A stretch of 64,000 nt of DNA from Rhodanobacter spathiphylli B39 (GCF_000264295.1 NZ_AJXT01000048.1:62001-126000), one strand, 5' to 3'; shown: positions 24,917-37,732, counted from the stretch's first letter. Notes: generated by a model not told the origin, from the sequence alone. Numbers and translations are program-made.

Positions 24917-27900
24917 TCAGTGCTGGCCGCGCAGCGGCGCAGCCAGCAGCGCGCGCAGGGCCGCCGGCTTCACCGGCTTGTGCAACAGCGGGTAGCCCAG
25001 CGCCCGCGCCCGCTGCTTCAGCTCGCTGCTGCCGTCGGCGGTGATGATCGCCGCCGGCGGCAACTGCACCACCGCGTCGCGCAGTTGCTGCAGGGCCTGC
25101 AGACCATCGACATCGTTGGCCAGGTGGTAGTCGGCGAGGATCAGGTCGATCGGACCACGCCGCAGTTCCGCCCGCGCCTGGTCCACGTCGACCGCGGTGC
25201 GGCAGTCGATGCCCCAGCGCCCGAGCAGCGCGCGCATGCCGTCGAGGATCGACTCGTCGTTGTCCAAGCACAGCACGGTCAACGGCAGTTGCGTGTCCGG
25301 GCCGCTGCGCGCCACGCGCCGACGCCGCATCGGCACGCTTTCATTGCGTGGCACGCTCACCGCGAAACGGCTGCCATGCTGCACGCGTGAGTCGAGGTCC
25401 AGGCGATGGCCGAGGATGCCGGCCAGCCGGTCGCAGATCGACAGGCCCAGGCCCAGGCCTTTCTCGCCCCACGGCGACGGCTGCTCCAGGCGCTGGAACT
25501 CGTCGAAGATCCGCGCCCGCTGCTCCGGCGGAATCCCCGGCCCGGTGTCCCACACCTCGATGCGCACCTGGTCGCCGAACCGGCGCGCACCCAGCAGCAC
25601 GCCGCCGTGGCGCGTGTAACGCAAGGCATTGGACAGGAAGTTCTGCAGGATCCGCCGCAACAGCTGGGGATCGCTGCGCACGGCCAGTCGCGTTGGCACC
25701 ACGCGCAGGCGCAGGCCGCGCTGTTCGGCGACCACCGCGAACTGCGCCTTCAGCGAATCGAACAGGTCGGCCAGCGCAAAGCCCGACACGTCGGGACGAT
25801 AGCTGCCGGTGTCCAGGCGCGAGGTATCGAGCAGTGCGTCCAGCAGGTCCTCGGCCGCGCGGAACGAGGCATCGATGCGTTCGGCCAGCTGTTCGGCCTC
25901 GCTGTCCAGCCCCGGATGCTGGCGCAGCGCCGAGGTGAACAGCCGCGCGGCATTCAGCGGCTGCAGCAGGTCGTGGCTGGCGGCAGCGAGGAAGCGCGTC
26001 TTGGAAATGTTCGCCGCCTCGGCCGCGCGACGCGCCTGGGCGGTGGCCACCAGCGCTTCGGACAGTTCGGCGGTGCGCTGCTCCACGCGCAGTTCCAGCG
26101 TCTCGTTGGCTTCCATCAGCGCCTGTTCAGCGTTCTTGTACGCCGTCACGTCGGTATAGGTGGTCACATAGCCGCCGCCGGGCAGCGCCCGGCCGCGCAT
26201 CTCGATCACCGAGCCGTCCGGCCGGATGCGCTGGAACAGGTGCGAGGAGCCGGCACGCATGTAGTCGATGCGTTTGGCCACATGGCCGTCCACTTCGCCC
26301 GGGCCGCATTCGCCCAGTTCGGCGTTCCAGCGAATCAGCTCGGCCACCGGCACGCCGACGTAGACCATGCCGTCGGGATAGTCGAACAGTTCCAGGTAGC
26401 GACGGTTCCACGCCACCAGGCGCATGCCGGCGTCGACCACGCTGATGCCCTGGGAGACGTTCTCCAGCGTGGTGGACAGCAGTTCCCGGTTGAAGCGCAG
26501 TTCCTGCGAGGCTTCGTCCAGCAACGCCATCGACTCGGCCAGGTCCAGGCCGCTGCCGGAGAGCGCGCTGATCAGGATGCGCCGCGCATTCGCCGCGCCG
26601 ACGGCCGAGGCGAGCAGGCGTTCGGTGAACTGGATCAGCGCGCGGTCGGCGGCTGTGCCGGGCAGCAGGGGCTTGCCCAGGCGGTGGCCATATTCCTCGA
26701 ACGCGCGCGCGCTGCTGCGCTCGCCGACAATCCGCTCGGCGATCGTGCGCAGGTCTGCCGCCACCACGCGGCCACGCCAGTCACCCGCACCGCCGCGGCT
26801 GGCCGGATCGGCGTCCATGAACACCGCCGCGTGCAGGCGCTCTTCCAGGCTGGGCCGGAAGCGCAGCGAGACGAACACCAAGCAGCCGATGTTGACCAGC
26901 AGCGACCAGAACGTGCCGTGCATCACCGGTTCCCAGCCGCTGAGATGGAACAGCGCCTGCGGGCGCAGCCAGTCCCAGCCGAACGGTCCCTGCTGCAGCC
27001 ACTGATCCGAGCGGATCAGCGCCGGCAGCAGCAGGGTGTAGACCCATACGATGAAGCCGCCGGCCAGGCCGACCACCACGCCCCGACGGCTGGCGCCCCG
27101 CCAGTAGATCGCGGCGACCAGGGCCGGCGCGAATTGCGCCACCGCAGCGAAAGCGAGCAGTCCGGTGGCGGCCAGGTTCTCCGCATTGGCGGCGACGCGG
27201 TAGTACGCATAAGCCATCGCCGCGAGCAGGATGATCGCGATCCGCCGCACGCCCAGCACCAGCTGCGACAGGTCGCTGCGATGTTCCAGCCGCAGGCGGC
27301 GGATGCGCAGCAGGGCCGGCATCACCAGGTCGTTGCTGATCATCGTGGACAATGCCACCGCCGCCACGATCACCATGCCGGTGGCGGCCGAGAATCCGCC
27401 CACGAAGGCCAGCAGGGCCATGCCCCGATCGCCGTGCGACAACGGCAGGGTCAGCACCCACGCGTCAGCCGCGCCGTCGCGCACCAGCGGCATGTGCGCG
27501 CCGGCCGCCACGATCGGCAGCACCGCGAGGCTGACGATCACCAGGTACAGCGGCACCATCCAGCGCGCGCGGCTGAGGTCGCTGGCGTCCTCGCATTCGA
27601 CCATGCCGATCTGGAACTGGCGCGGCAGACAGAACATCGCGCAGAAGGCCAGCATCGTCTGCGCCATGAAACCCGGGGTCAGTCCGTGGCTCAGCTGGAC
27701 CACCGGCGGCTGCACGGTGCCGAGCAGGCCGGGGCCCCGCCACAGCGCGTAGCCGGCCAGCGCCACGAAGGCGAGCAGCTTGATCAGCGACTCCAGCGCG
27801 ATCGCCAGCATCAGGCCATGGTGATGCTCGGTCGCATCGATGCTGCGGGTGCCGAACAGGATCGCGAACAGGGCCAGCAGCACGGCACACCACATCGCGC

Positions 27901-28381
27901 TGTCGATTCCGCCCGCCTTCACCGCGCCGAACGCCGCGCCGCCCAGCACGCCGTACGACATTGCCACGGCCTTGAATTGCAGCGCGATGTACGGCACCAC
28001 GGCGATCACCGCGATCACCGCGACCAGGGCCGCCAGCCCGTGCGACTTGCCGAAGCGCGCGCCGATGAAGTCGGCGATCGACGTGATGTTGCGCTGCCTG
28101 ACCACCTGCACCAGCCGCCGCAGCAGGCCGAAGCCGAACACGTACAGCAGGATCGGACCCAGATAGATCGGCAGGTAAGCCAGGCCGTCGCGGGCAGCCG
28201 TGCCCACGGCGCCATAGAACGTCCACGACGAGCAATAGACGGCCAGCGCCAGGCTGTAGACGATCGGGCGCAGCCGCGGCTGACGCGGATACAGCGGTCG
28301 CCGGTCGCCTGCGTAGGCCACCACGAACAGCAGCCCCACGTAGAGCAGCGACACCAGCAACAGCAACCAGCCCTGGATCAA
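24917..28381 (-). CDS. CrbS-like hybrid histidine kinase with SSS domain
   Basis: A very large sensor of about 1154 residues. Residues 1 to about 490 form a sodium:solute-symporter fold with some 13 helices. A cytoplasmic PAS region follows, then a HisKA domain with His803 in AAASHDLLQPLNAARLF, an ATPase domain (LQNFLSNALRYT, DTGPGIPPE, GLGLSICDRL), and a C-terminal receiver with Asp1084 in LILADYHLA. This architecture is that of CrbS (also called ActS/MxtR types), which senses acetate-related signals and controls acs through CrbR. The start is probably the TTG at 28381, which follows GGGGAG and begins right before the first helix; an upstream TTG at 28492 would overlap the divergent gene. 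Confidence 0.88.
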   Translation of the reverse strand: MIQGWLLLLVSLLYVGLLFVVAYAGDRRPLYPRQPRLRPIVYSLALAVYCSSWTFYGAVGTAARDGLAYLPIYLGPILLYVFGFGLLRRLVQVVRQRNITSIADFIGARFGKSHGLAALVAVIAVIAVVPYIALQFKAVAMSYGVLGGAAFGAVKAGGIDSAMWCAVLLALFAILFGTRSIDATEHHHGLMLAIALESLIKLLAFVALAGYALWRGPGLLGTVQPPVVQLSHGLTPGFMAQTMLAFCAMFCLPRQFQIGMVECEDASDLSRARWMVPLYLVIVSLAVLPIVAAGAHMPLVRDGAADAWVLTLPLSHGDRGMALLAFVGGFSAATGMVIVAAVALSTMISNDLVMPALLRIRRLRLEHRSDLSQLVLGVRRIAIILLAAMAYAYYRVAANAENLAATGLLAFAAVAQFAPALVAAIYWRGASRRGVVVGLAGGFIVWVYTLLLPALIRSDQWLQQGPFGWDWLRPQALFHLSGWEPVMHGTFWSLLVNIGCLVFVSLRFRPSLEERLHAAVFMDADPASRGGAGDWRGRVVAADLRTIAERIVGERSSARAFEEYGHRLGKPLLPGTAADRALIQFTERLLASAVGAANARRILISALSGSGLDLAESMALLDEASQELRFNRELLSTTLENVSQGISVVDAGMRLVAWNRRYLELFDYPDGMVYVGVPVAELIRWNAELGECGPGEVDGHVAKRIDYMRAGSSHLFQRIRPDGSVIEMRGRALPGGGYVTTYTDVTAYKNAEQALMEANETLELRVEQRTAELSEALVATAQARRAAEAANISKTRFLAAASHDLLQPLNAARLFTSALRQHPGLDSEAEQLAERIDASFRAAEDLLDALLDTSRLDTGSYRPDVSGFALADLFDSLKAQFAVVAEQRGLRLRVVPTRLAVRSDPQLLRRILQNFLSNALRYTRHGGVLLGARRFGDQVRIEVWDTGPGIPPEQRARIFDEFQRLEQPSPWGEKGLGLGLSICDRLAGILGHRLDLDSRVQHGSRFAVSVPRNESVPMRRRRVARSGPDTQLPLTVLCLDNDESILDGMRALLGRWGIDCRTAVDVDQARAELRRGPIDLILADYHLANDVDGLQALQQLRDAVVQLPPAAIITADGSSELKQRARALGYPLLHKPVKPAALRALLAAPLRGQH

Positions 28382-28460
28382 GCCAATCTCCCCGGCAGAT
28401 GGGCAGCGCGGCGGGCGATCCGCGCTTGTGCCCCGGCCAGCCCGGCGGCACCATGCCTGG

Positions 28461-29105
28461 ATGATCGCCCCGCCCGAACTCGTGCTTGCCAACGTAGCAG
28501 AGGCCCTGCGGGATGACGAGATTCATGTGTGGCGCGTGCACTACCGGCAGGCGCTGGGGCGGAAGCCCCTATGCGAGGTGCTCGCCGCCTATCTCGATGT
28601 CGCCGCGGAGCGGGTGGCGCTGGTGGACGGCGAACATGGCCGTCCCGCGCTGACCGCGCCCCATGATCCATCGCTGGGCTTCAACTGGTCACATAGTGGC
28701 GAGCACGCGCTGATCGCGGTGGGACGAAACGTGGCGCCGGGGATCGACCTCGAGCGTGCTCGCCCGCGCCAGCGCAGTCTGGAGATCGCCCGGCGCTTCT
28801 TCAGCGCCGATGAAGCGGCAGCCTTGGCTAGGCTGCCGGCGGCCGCGCGCAACGCGGCCTTTCTTGAGCTGTGGACGGCCAAGGAGGCCGTGGTGAAGGC
28901 GCTGGGGCGCGGCATCGCGTTCGGGCTGGATCGCTTCAGCGTTGCCAGCGATGCCGGACAACTGCGCCTGCGCTACCTGCAGGGTGATGACGTCGACGCC
29001 TGGCAACTGCGCCGCCTCGAGCTGGACCCCGATCTGGTCGCGGCGGTGGCATGGCGAGGCGACGCGCGTCGGATACGGTTCGGGACGCTTGCCAGCGGCG
29101 AGTGA
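28461..29105 (+). CDS. 4'-phosphopantetheinyl transferase (Sfp type)
   Basis: A 214-residue Sfp-type phosphopantetheinyl transferase, which moves phosphopantetheine from CoA to a carrier-protein serine. Key motifs are [24 protein letters not shown] with Asp96, and the magnesium-binding [14 protein letters not shown] with Lys141 and Glu142. It is slightly shorter than Sfp. The start is uncertain, because no clear ribosome site precedes the ATG, and the gene faces the kinase gene with an 80-bp gap. Its target, perhaps a fatty-acid, aryl polyene or non-ribosomal peptide carrier, is not in this window. Confidence 0.88.
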   Translation: MIAPPELVLANVAEALRDDEIHVWRVHYRQALGRKPLCEVLAAYLDVAAERVALVDGEHGRPALTAPHDPSLGFNWSHSGEHALIAVGRNVAPGIDLERARPRQRSLEIARRFFSADEAAALARLPAAARNAAFLELWTAKEAVVKALGRGIAFGLDRFSVASDAGQLRLRYLQGDDVDAWQLRRLELDPDLVAAVAWRGDARRIRFGTLASGE

Positions 29106-29211
29106 TCGGCGCACTGTTTCCGGTCGGTCGTCGGCCGCGCATCGACACTCGGTTGCCTCGGTCGATCTCCCTTGCGATAGCCTTTCATTCCCAGCGGATT
29201 GCCGGAACGCC

Positions 29212-29955
29212 ATGACCCTGCTCAGCGTCAACCTCAACAAGATCGCGGTGCTGCGCAACTCGCGCGGCGGCGACGAACCGGACATCTGCCGTGCGGCGCA
29301 GACCTGCATCGACGCGGGCTGCGGCGGCATTACCGTCCATCCCCGCCCCGATCAGCGGCATGTCCGTCCCCACGACGTGCGGGCACTCGCCGCGATGCTG
29401 CGCGGACGGGTCGAATACAACATCGAAGGCAACCCCTTCGCCGACCCGCGAGGGGACTACCCGGGCCTGCTGGAGCTGGCCCGCGAAGTGCGTCCCACCC
29501 AGGTGACCCTGGTTCCCGATGGCGATGGCCAGATCACCTCCGATCACGGCTTCGACCTGCGCCGGGATATTGCGCAGCTGCGCCCGCTGGTCGGCGAGCT
29601 GTGCGATCTCGGCTGCCGGGTCAGCCTGTTCGTCGATGCCGGCAGCCAGGATTTCGACCTGGCCGCCGTGATCGGCGTACAGCGCATCGAGATCTATACC
29701 GGGCCCTACGCCCAGGCTTTTGCCGATGGCGAGCCCGCCACGGTGCTGGCCGCTTGTGCGGATACCGCGCGGCGCGCGCAACAGGCCGGACTGGCCGTGA
29801 ACGCAGGGCACGATCTCAGCCAGGCGAACCTGGGCACCTTCCGCGCCGCGATTCCCGGCCTGGCCGAGGTTTCCATCGGACACGCCTTGATCGGCGAGGC
29901 CTTGTACGAGGGACTTGCCACCACCGTGCGCAACTACCTGCAGATCCTGCGCTGA
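29212..29955 (+). CDS. pdxJ: Pyridoxine 5'-phosphate synthase
   Basis: A 247-residue PdxJ, the enzyme that closes the pyridoxine ring from 3-amino-1-hydroxyacetone phosphate and deoxyxylulose phosphate in the deoxyxylulose route to vitamin B6. The family hallmarks are the N-terminal [33 protein letters not shown], and the C-terminal [12 protein letters not shown] followed by [13 protein letters not shown]. It is convergent with the exbD genes, sharing the terminator at 29988-30008. In Xanthomonas the gene also sits next to tonB-exbB-exbD-exbD, which supports the taxonomic call. Confidence 0.97.
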   Translation: MTLLSVNLNKIAVLRNSRGGDEPDICRAAQTCIDAGCGGITVHPRPDQRHVRPHDVRALAAMLRGRVEYNIEGNPFADPRGDYPGLLELAREVRPTQVTLVPDGDGQITSDHGFDLRRDIAQLRPLVGELCDLGCRVSLFVDAGSQDFDLAAVIGVQRIEIYTGPYAQAFADGEPATVLAACADTARRAQQAGLAVNAGHDLSQANLGTFRAAIPGLAEVSIGHALIGEALYEGLATTVRNYLQILR

Positions 29956-29987
29956 CACTGTTCCGACCAACCGTCGCGCCAACAAAA

Positions 29988-30008
29988 ACCCCCGCACGGG
30001 GCGGGGGT
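29988..30008. terminator. Intrinsic terminator between pdxJ and exbD
   Basis: An 8-bp stem ACCCCCGC/GCGGGGGT with a five-base loop, preceded by an A-run and followed by TCTTGTCTGTT. The A-run on the left would serve as a T-run for transcripts arriving from the minus strand. Confidence 0.85.
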
Positions 30009-30040
30009 CTTGTCTGTTGCATGCTGCCGAGGCAGCCCGA

Positions 30041-30445
30041 TCAGAAGTCTTCAGTGAAGCCGATCTTGACCAGATTGTAGCTCTTCGCATCGGCCAGCAC
30101 CCGGGCCACGTGCTCATAGGCCACGCCGTCGGCTGCCGCGATCTGGATCTCCGGCTGATTGCTCTGCTGCGCGATCACCGCCAGCTGGGCTTTCAGGCCG
30201 AGTTCGTCGACCGGGGTGTCATTCCAATACAGCGCACCGGCCTGATCGATCTTCAGATGAATCGGATCGAGCGGATTGGTCGGCGGCGGATTGTTCACGT
30301 TCGGCTGCGGCAGGTCGACCTGGATCTTGTGGGCCAGCACCGGCGCCGTGATCATGAAGATGATCAGCAGGACCAGCATCACGTCGACCAGCGGCGTGAC
30401 GTTGATCTCCGACATCGGACCTGTTGTCTTGGTAGTGAAAGCCAT
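30041..30445 (-). CDS. Second ExbD/TolR family biopolymer transport protein
   Basis: A 134-residue ExbD-family protein: a short cytoplasmic N-terminus, MSEINVTPLVDVMLVLLIIFM with the conserved Asp in the single membrane helix, and a periplasmic domain to the end. It would sit in the ExbB-ExbD proton channel that drives TonB. It lies 6 bp after the first exbD. In Xanthomonas this second copy (ExbD2) is not needed for iron uptake but affects plant interaction; whether the same applies here is unknown. It is the last gene of the tonB cluster. Confidence 0.92.
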   Translation of the reverse strand: MAFTTKTTGPMSEINVTPLVDVMLVLLIIFMITAPVLAHKIQVDLPQPNVNNPPPTNPLDPIHLKIDQAGALYWNDTPVDELGLKAQLAVIAQQSNQPEIQIAAADGVAYEHVARVLADAKSYNLVKIGFTEDF

Positions 30446-30451
30446 CTCAGG

Positions 30452-30874
30452 TCACCCCTTCGGCGCGTCAGTGGTCATGAAGGCGACATGCACCATGCCG
30501 GAATCCTTCGTGTCGCCGATGATCTTCTTCACGATCTTGAACTCGGTACCCTTGTCCGCGCGGATCTGCAGCTCCGGCTGGGGCGACTTCTGGGCGTTCA
30601 CCGCCAGAAGCGACCTCAGCTCGGCTTCCGTGACCGCATGGTCATTGAAGTACATGCTGCCGTCCTGCTTGACCGCCAGATCCAGGGGCGGAACCACCAT
30701 TTCCGGTTCCTTGGTCTTTGGATTGGCGGTAGGCAGGTCGATCGTGATGGAGTGCGACATCAGTGGTGCGGTGATCATGAAGATGATCAGCAGAACCAGC
30801 ATCACGTCGACCAGCGGCGTGACGTTGATTTCCGACATCGGACCGCCGGAATTGCCTCCAGTGCTCATCGCCAT
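30452..30874 (-). CDS. exbD: First ExbD family biopolymer transport protein
   Basis: A 140-residue ExbD protein with the same topology: MSEINVTPLVDVMLVLLIIFM, helix with proton-carrying Asp, and a periplasmic C-terminal domain (VNAQKSPQPELQIRADKGTE). It forms the ExbB5-ExbD2-type channel that harvests the proton gradient for TonB. The gene follows exbB by 11 bp and precedes the second exbD by 6 bp. The two ExbD proteins are identical through the first helix but diverge strongly afterwards, suggesting an old duplication with split roles. Confidence 0.94.
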   Translation of the reverse strand: MAMSTGGNSGGPMSEINVTPLVDVMLVLLIIFMITAPLMSHSITIDLPTANPKTKEPEMVVPPLDLAVKQDGSMYFNDHAVTEAELRSLLAVNAQKSPQPELQIRADKGTEFKIVKKIIGDTKDSGMVHVAFMTTDAPKG

Positions 30875-30885
30875 GGGTCAATCCC

Positions 30886-31659
30886 TCACTTCGAGCTGTC
30901 GACGCGCGAACCGGTAGCGAAGAAGTCGTGCAGGTCGTGTGCGAATTCGTCGAAGCGGGCGTAGGTCAGGCGGTTCGAGCGGCTGAAGAAGTTGTACGCG
31001 AACAGCGCCGGGATAGCGGCGAACAGACCGAAGGCGGTCATGATCAGCGCCTCACCGACCGGACCGGCCACCGCGTTCATCGAGGCGTTGCCCGAAGCGG
31101 CGATGCGGATCAGCGCGTGGTAAATGCCCCACACCGTACCGAGCAGACCGACGAACGGAGCCGCCGAACCGACGGTGGCGAGCAGGGTCATGCCGCCTTC
31201 CAGACGCAGGCTCTCGCGGGCCACGGCCTGACGCAGGGCGCGATCGATGAACTCCGAACGGCTCAGCGACTCGGCCAGACGACCGGTGGTGCCGGCAGCC
31301 GCGGTGGCCTGCTGGTGATGGGCGACCGCCGAGGCGGCGTCCAGCGCAATCTTCGAGAACGGCTCGCTGCGCGGCTGCGCCTCGAGTTCGCGGATCGCGT
31401 CCTGGGTGGAACCGTTGCCCCAGAAGCCGTCGATCACCTTGTCGGCGCGAGCGCGGACGGTGGCATTGCGGATGCCGTTGGCGATGATGAAGTACCACGA
31501 CAGGAACGACATCACGACCAGGGTCACGAAGACGACCCAGCCGAGCCAGTCGAAGTTCTGGATCAGGTTGTCGAAGCCCATCTGTTTCATGGCTTCGGCG
31601 TTGGTATTGCCACCCATGGCCTGTGCGGCATCGGTCGTTGCAGGAGTCTGTAGGAACAT
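30886..31659 (-). CDS. exbB: ExbB proton channel protein
   Basis: A 257-residue MotA/TolQ/ExbB family protein with an N-terminal helix near residues 35-60, a long cytoplasmic loop, and the C-terminal helix pair containing GGMTLLATVGSAAPFVGLLGTVWGIYHA and GEALIMTAFGLFAAIPALFAYNFFSR. It scaffolds TonB and ExbD in the inner membrane. The N-terminal stretch of about 30 residues is polar and Asn/Ala/Met-rich. The gene lies 56 bp after tonB on the same strand. Confidence 0.95.
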   Translation of the reverse strand: MFLQTPATTDAAQAMGGNTNAEAMKQMGFDNLIQNFDWLGWVVFVTLVVMSFLSWYFIIANGIRNATVRARADKVIDGFWGNGSTQDAIRELEAQPRSEPFSKIALDAASAVAHHQQATAAAGTTGRLAESLSRSEFIDRALRQAVARESLRLEGGMTLLATVGSAAPFVGLLGTVWGIYHALIRIAASGNASMNAVAGPVGEALIMTAFGLFAAIPALFAYNFFSRSNRLTYARFDEFAHDLHDFFATGSRVDSSK

Positions 31660-31715
31660 AACGCTACCCTAGGGAAGTCAAGCGTGAACTGTAACTGTAA
31701 ACCGGGGTGAGCCGG

Positions 31716-32375
<660 letters not shown>

Positions 32376-32588
32376 CTGTCACTAGTCTGGAGCTGATCAA
32401 TCGGAAGAGAACGTTGCCGCAGGGCTTGGCCCGGATCCGTCTGATGCCTGGACGGAGCCGGAGAGAACTTGCCGCTGGGGAGACGCAGGGGAAGGTTTCA
32501 ACGTTACAACAGCACATGGCTTTTGTATAGCGCTGCGGGGCGGATGGGCGGCCATTCCATCCCGCGGCTTGCCATGCGATTTGCCGCC

Positions 32589-33875
32589 TCAGCCGGCACC
32601 GGCCTTCTGCAACCAGGCCTTGGCCTTGGCGGCGGTTTCCGGATCCTGTGCAGCCTTCTTCATCGCAGCGACGGCGGCAGGCTTGTTCTTCATGCCGCGC
32701 TCGCACTCGGCCAGGATCATGTAGGCCTTGCCCTTCTCCTTGACGCCCTTGTCGAGGGCGGTCTGGATCAGGGTCTTGGCTTCCTTGTACTTGTTCTCGC
32801 TGAGCATCAGGCGGCTGGCGCGCAGCGCGGGCTCGCCGTCGCTGGCCAGCGGCTGGGCCTTCGTGTAATAGCCGACGGCCTGGTCGGTCTTGTTGCCGAT
32901 CTCGGCGGCCTGACCCAGCAGCACATAGGTCTCTGCCGTGGGCTTGACCACGCCCTTGTTCATGCCCTCTTCGAGGACCTGGGTGGCCTTGGCGGCGTTC
33001 GGGGCCGGATCGGAGCTTTCCTGGCCAGTGATCAGGTACAGCTTGGCCAGGTTCACGTAATGCGATTCCTTGGTCAGCGTGCCGGCCGCACGAGCCTTCT
33101 CCATCAGCTGGATCGCTTCCGGATACTTGTGCGCCTGCATCAACACGGCCACGGCGTTGTTCAGCGCATTGGGGTCGTCCGGATTCGAATTGAGCTGATT
33201 GGTCGCCAGTGCGGCAGCCTTGTCGTCCTGGCCGGATTCGGCGTAGCTGGCCATCAGGATCTGGTCCCAGCTCGGCTCCGCCTTGGTGGTCAGCGACTTG
33301 GCCTTGGTGATCGCGGCGATCGCTTCGGGATACTTGGCGAGACGGTAATACGCGTTGCCTTCAAGCGCGTAGGAATCGGCGGTTTCCTTCTTGCCTTCGG
33401 CGCGCCATTTGGCGACGGTGTCGAGCGCAGCCTGGTATTGCTCATCGGCCAGCTGGAACTGGGCGAGCATGTACTGCAGCTGGAAATAGGTGTCGTTGGG
33501 CAGCACGCCGATGGCCAGCGAGCGCTGCAGCAGGCTGATCGCCCCCTTCACGTCCTGGTTGTTGTAGGCGAGGTTGGCCAGCCCCTGAAGCGCCAGCGCC
33601 TGTGCATATTTGCTCTTGCTGTCATCGACGATCGGCTGCAGGATCTGCTGGGCCTTGGCCTTGTCACCCGCGTTGACCGCGTCCAGACCCTCATTGAGGT
33701 TTGTCTGATCCTTTGCGCTGGTCAGGTCGAGCTTCGGCTCGGTACGGCTGGCATTGGGATAGAGCACTTCCTTCTTCGACGTGTCTTCGTGCTTGCGCGC
33801 CAGTACCGGGCTGCTGGCAAGGCCGAGCAACAATGCCGCGCTCGCCAGCATGGTCAATCCACGGACATGCTTCAT
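32589..33875 (-). CDS. Periplasmic tetratricopeptide repeat protein
   Basis: A 428-residue exported protein. The signal peptide (MKHVRGLTMLASAALLLGLASSPVLA) is cut near residue 26. The rest is helical TPR-type repeats with the usual Ala/Gly/Tyr spacing, for example ADSYALEGNAYYRLAKYPEAIAAITKAK and PNALNNAVAVLMQAHKYPEAIQLMEKAR; I count about eight to nine repeats. A GAGGAT ribosome site precedes the ATG. It stands just upstream of tonB on the same strand with a 213-bp gap, so it may be a periplasmic partner of the Ton system, as TPR proteins are in some vibrios. That link is inference. Confidence 0.85.
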   Translation of the reverse strand: MKHVRGLTMLASAALLLGLASSPVLARKHEDTSKKEVLYPNASRTEPKLDLTSAKDQTNLNEGLDAVNAGDKAKAQQILQPIVDDSKSKYAQALALQGLANLAYNNQDVKGAISLLQRSLAIGVLPNDTYFQLQYMLAQFQLADEQYQAALDTVAKWRAEGKKETADSYALEGNAYYRLAKYPEAIAAITKAKSLTTKAEPSWDQILMASYAESGQDDKAAALATNQLNSNPDDPNALNNAVAVLMQAHKYPEAIQLMEKARAAGTLTKESHYVNLAKLYLITGQESSDPAPNAAKATQVLEEGMNKGVVKPTAETYVLLGQAAEIGNKTDQAVGYYTKAQPLASDGEPALRASRLMLSENKYKEAKTLIQTALDKGVKEKGKAYMILAECERGMKNKPAAVAAMKKAAQDPETAAKAKAWLQKAGAG

Positions 33876-34031
33876 GGTGATCCTCGTGTTGTCTGCGCGT
33901 ATCGATCGAGTGACGCGGGGGAACTATGGAGATTAACCCGAGCCGGCGTGCGATAACAAGCTGCGATGCGGCATGGAAGATTGTTCAAAATCAACCACTT
34001 GGCGGCGGCTTGTGCATACTCGGGCGAATGG

Positions 34032-36488
<2,457 letters not shown>

Positions 36489-36556
36489 CTACCCGCCCGA
36501 CGCGGCGCCGTAAAGGCCGGACAGGGTTATGCAATCCATGGGGATGCAACCTTTCG

Positions 36557-36565
36557 ATTATAGCA
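36557..36565 (-). promoter_or_regulatory. Extended -10 promoter of gyrB
   Basis: On the minus strand TGCTATAAT is a perfect extended -10 box. It includes the last codons of recF (CTA TAA), so the recF stop codon is part of the promoter. No good -35 is visible, as is usual for extended -10 promoters. The start would be about 85 bp before gyrB. Confidence 0.65.
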
Positions 36566-37637
36566 GGCGGGACAGCTCGCCTTGTTCCACGTGGAACACC
36601 CGGGCAGGTAGGTCCCGCATTGCCACCGGCAGCTCGGTACCGGTCAGCAGGATCTGGGCGCTGGCCCCCACCAACTGACCGATGACGGCGCGTTGATGGG
36701 CTTGGTCGAGTTCCGAAGCCAGGTCGTCCAGACAAACAATGGGCCAGTCGCCGTGATGCTCGGCGTAGAGTTCGGCTTGAGCGAGCATGCAGGCCAATGC
36801 GACCAGCTTGCCCTGGCCGCGCGACAGGTGCTCCCGCAGCGGAGCATGCTCGAACGCCAGCGTCCAGTCTGCGCGGTGGACTCCCATCGTGGTATGCCCA
36901 CGAGTGACGTCCCTCTCCCTCTGGACGCGCAACTGCGAGGCCAGCTCCTGGTCTTCCGCCCACCCCCGGCGATAACGCAGCTCCAAGGCGCCCAGCTCAC
37001 CCAGCAGTCCTTGCATGCTTCGCGCCAGCCTGGGTCGCAGGAGATCCAGGTACGCTTGCCGTTGCTGGTCGATCTGCTGCCCCGTCTGGGCCAGCTCGGC
37101 TTCCCAGGGCAGGAACAGTGCGTCAGCGGGCAGCGGGTAGCTGCGAAGCAGGCTGTTCCGTTGTTTCAGAGCCCGCTGATAACGGCGCCAGATCGACAGG
37201 AACTGATGTTCCACGTGGAACACGCCCCAGTCGAGGTAGCGGCGGCGTTCCTCGGCCCCCCCGGAGATAAGTGCGTGCGAACCGGGATCAAAACAGACCA
37301 CGGCACACTCCCGGACAAGTTCACCCAACGGAGCGTTGAGTCCATCGATCCGCCCCTCCCAGCGGGACCCCGTCCGACCCAGTCCAAGCCGTGCGAGCCG
37401 ACCATCGGCGTGGCGCAACTCGGCGAAGATGGAAAGCCCCGACGCCCCCCGCTGCAACAACGCTTCCCGGGCGCCGCTACGAAAGGAGCGGCCGTGGGAC
37501 AACAGGAATACCGCTTCCAGCACGCTGGTCTTGCCGGCGCCATTGTCCCCCGCAAAAACGTTGATCCCGGGATCCAGTGCCAAGGTCGCTTCGCTGAAAC
37601 AACGCAGGCCGGCAATGCGCAGCTGTTCGATCTTCAT
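36558..37637 (-). CDS. recF: DNA replication and repair protein RecF
   Basis: A 359-residue SMC-like ATPase that helps load RecA at gaps. Walker A is GDNGAGKTS (30-38), the signature stretch LSRGQGKLVALACML is near residue 275, and Walker B CLDDLASELD follows. The N-terminus MKIEQLRIAGLRCFSEATLALDPGINVF matches the family. The gene lies 95 bp after dnaN and 93 bp before gyrB, with a hairpin in the dnaN gap. Confidence 0.96.
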   Translation of the reverse strand: MKIEQLRIAGLRCFSEATLALDPGINVFAGDNGAGKTSVLEAVFLLSHGRSFRSGAREALLQRGASGLSIFAELRHADGRLARLGLGRTGSRWEGRIDGLNAPLGELVRECAVVCFDPGSHALISGGAEERRRYLDWGVFHVEHQFLSIWRRYQRALKQRNSLLRSYPLPADALFLPWEAELAQTGQQIDQQRQAYLDLLRPRLARSMQGLLGELGALELRYRRGWAEDQELASQLRVQRERDVTRGHTTMGVHRADWTLAFEHAPLREHLSRGQGKLVALACMLAQAELYAEHHGDWPIVCLDDLASELDQAHQRAVIGQLVGASAQILLTGTELPVAMRDLPARVFHVEQGELSRLL

Positions 37638-37661
37638 GTGCAGTCACGCCGCAAACAGCAA

Positions 37662-37690
37662 CGCCGGAGTTCCTCACGGATACTCCGGCG
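37662..37690 (-). terminator. Hairpin between dnaN and recF
   Basis: A 9-bp stem CGCCGGAGT/ACTCCGGCG with an 11-base loop, followed on the minus strand by TTGCTGTTTG. The T-run is broken, so partial attenuation between dnaN and recF is the likely effect. Confidence 0.5.
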
Positions 37691-37732
37691 CTTCGACGAC
37701 CTGCCGCAGCGGCTGAAAACCATGCCTGGCCG

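Noticed and set aside
28382-28492. N-terminal extension of the sensor kinase to a TTG at 28492
   Set aside because: It lacks a ribosome site, has no membrane segment, and would overlap the divergent phosphopantetheinyl transferase gene.
25406-28516. A 1036-codon plus-strand frame opposite the kinase gene
   Set aside because: Low-complexity Arg/Gln/His composition typical of a shadow frame; the kinase domains on the other strand are clear.
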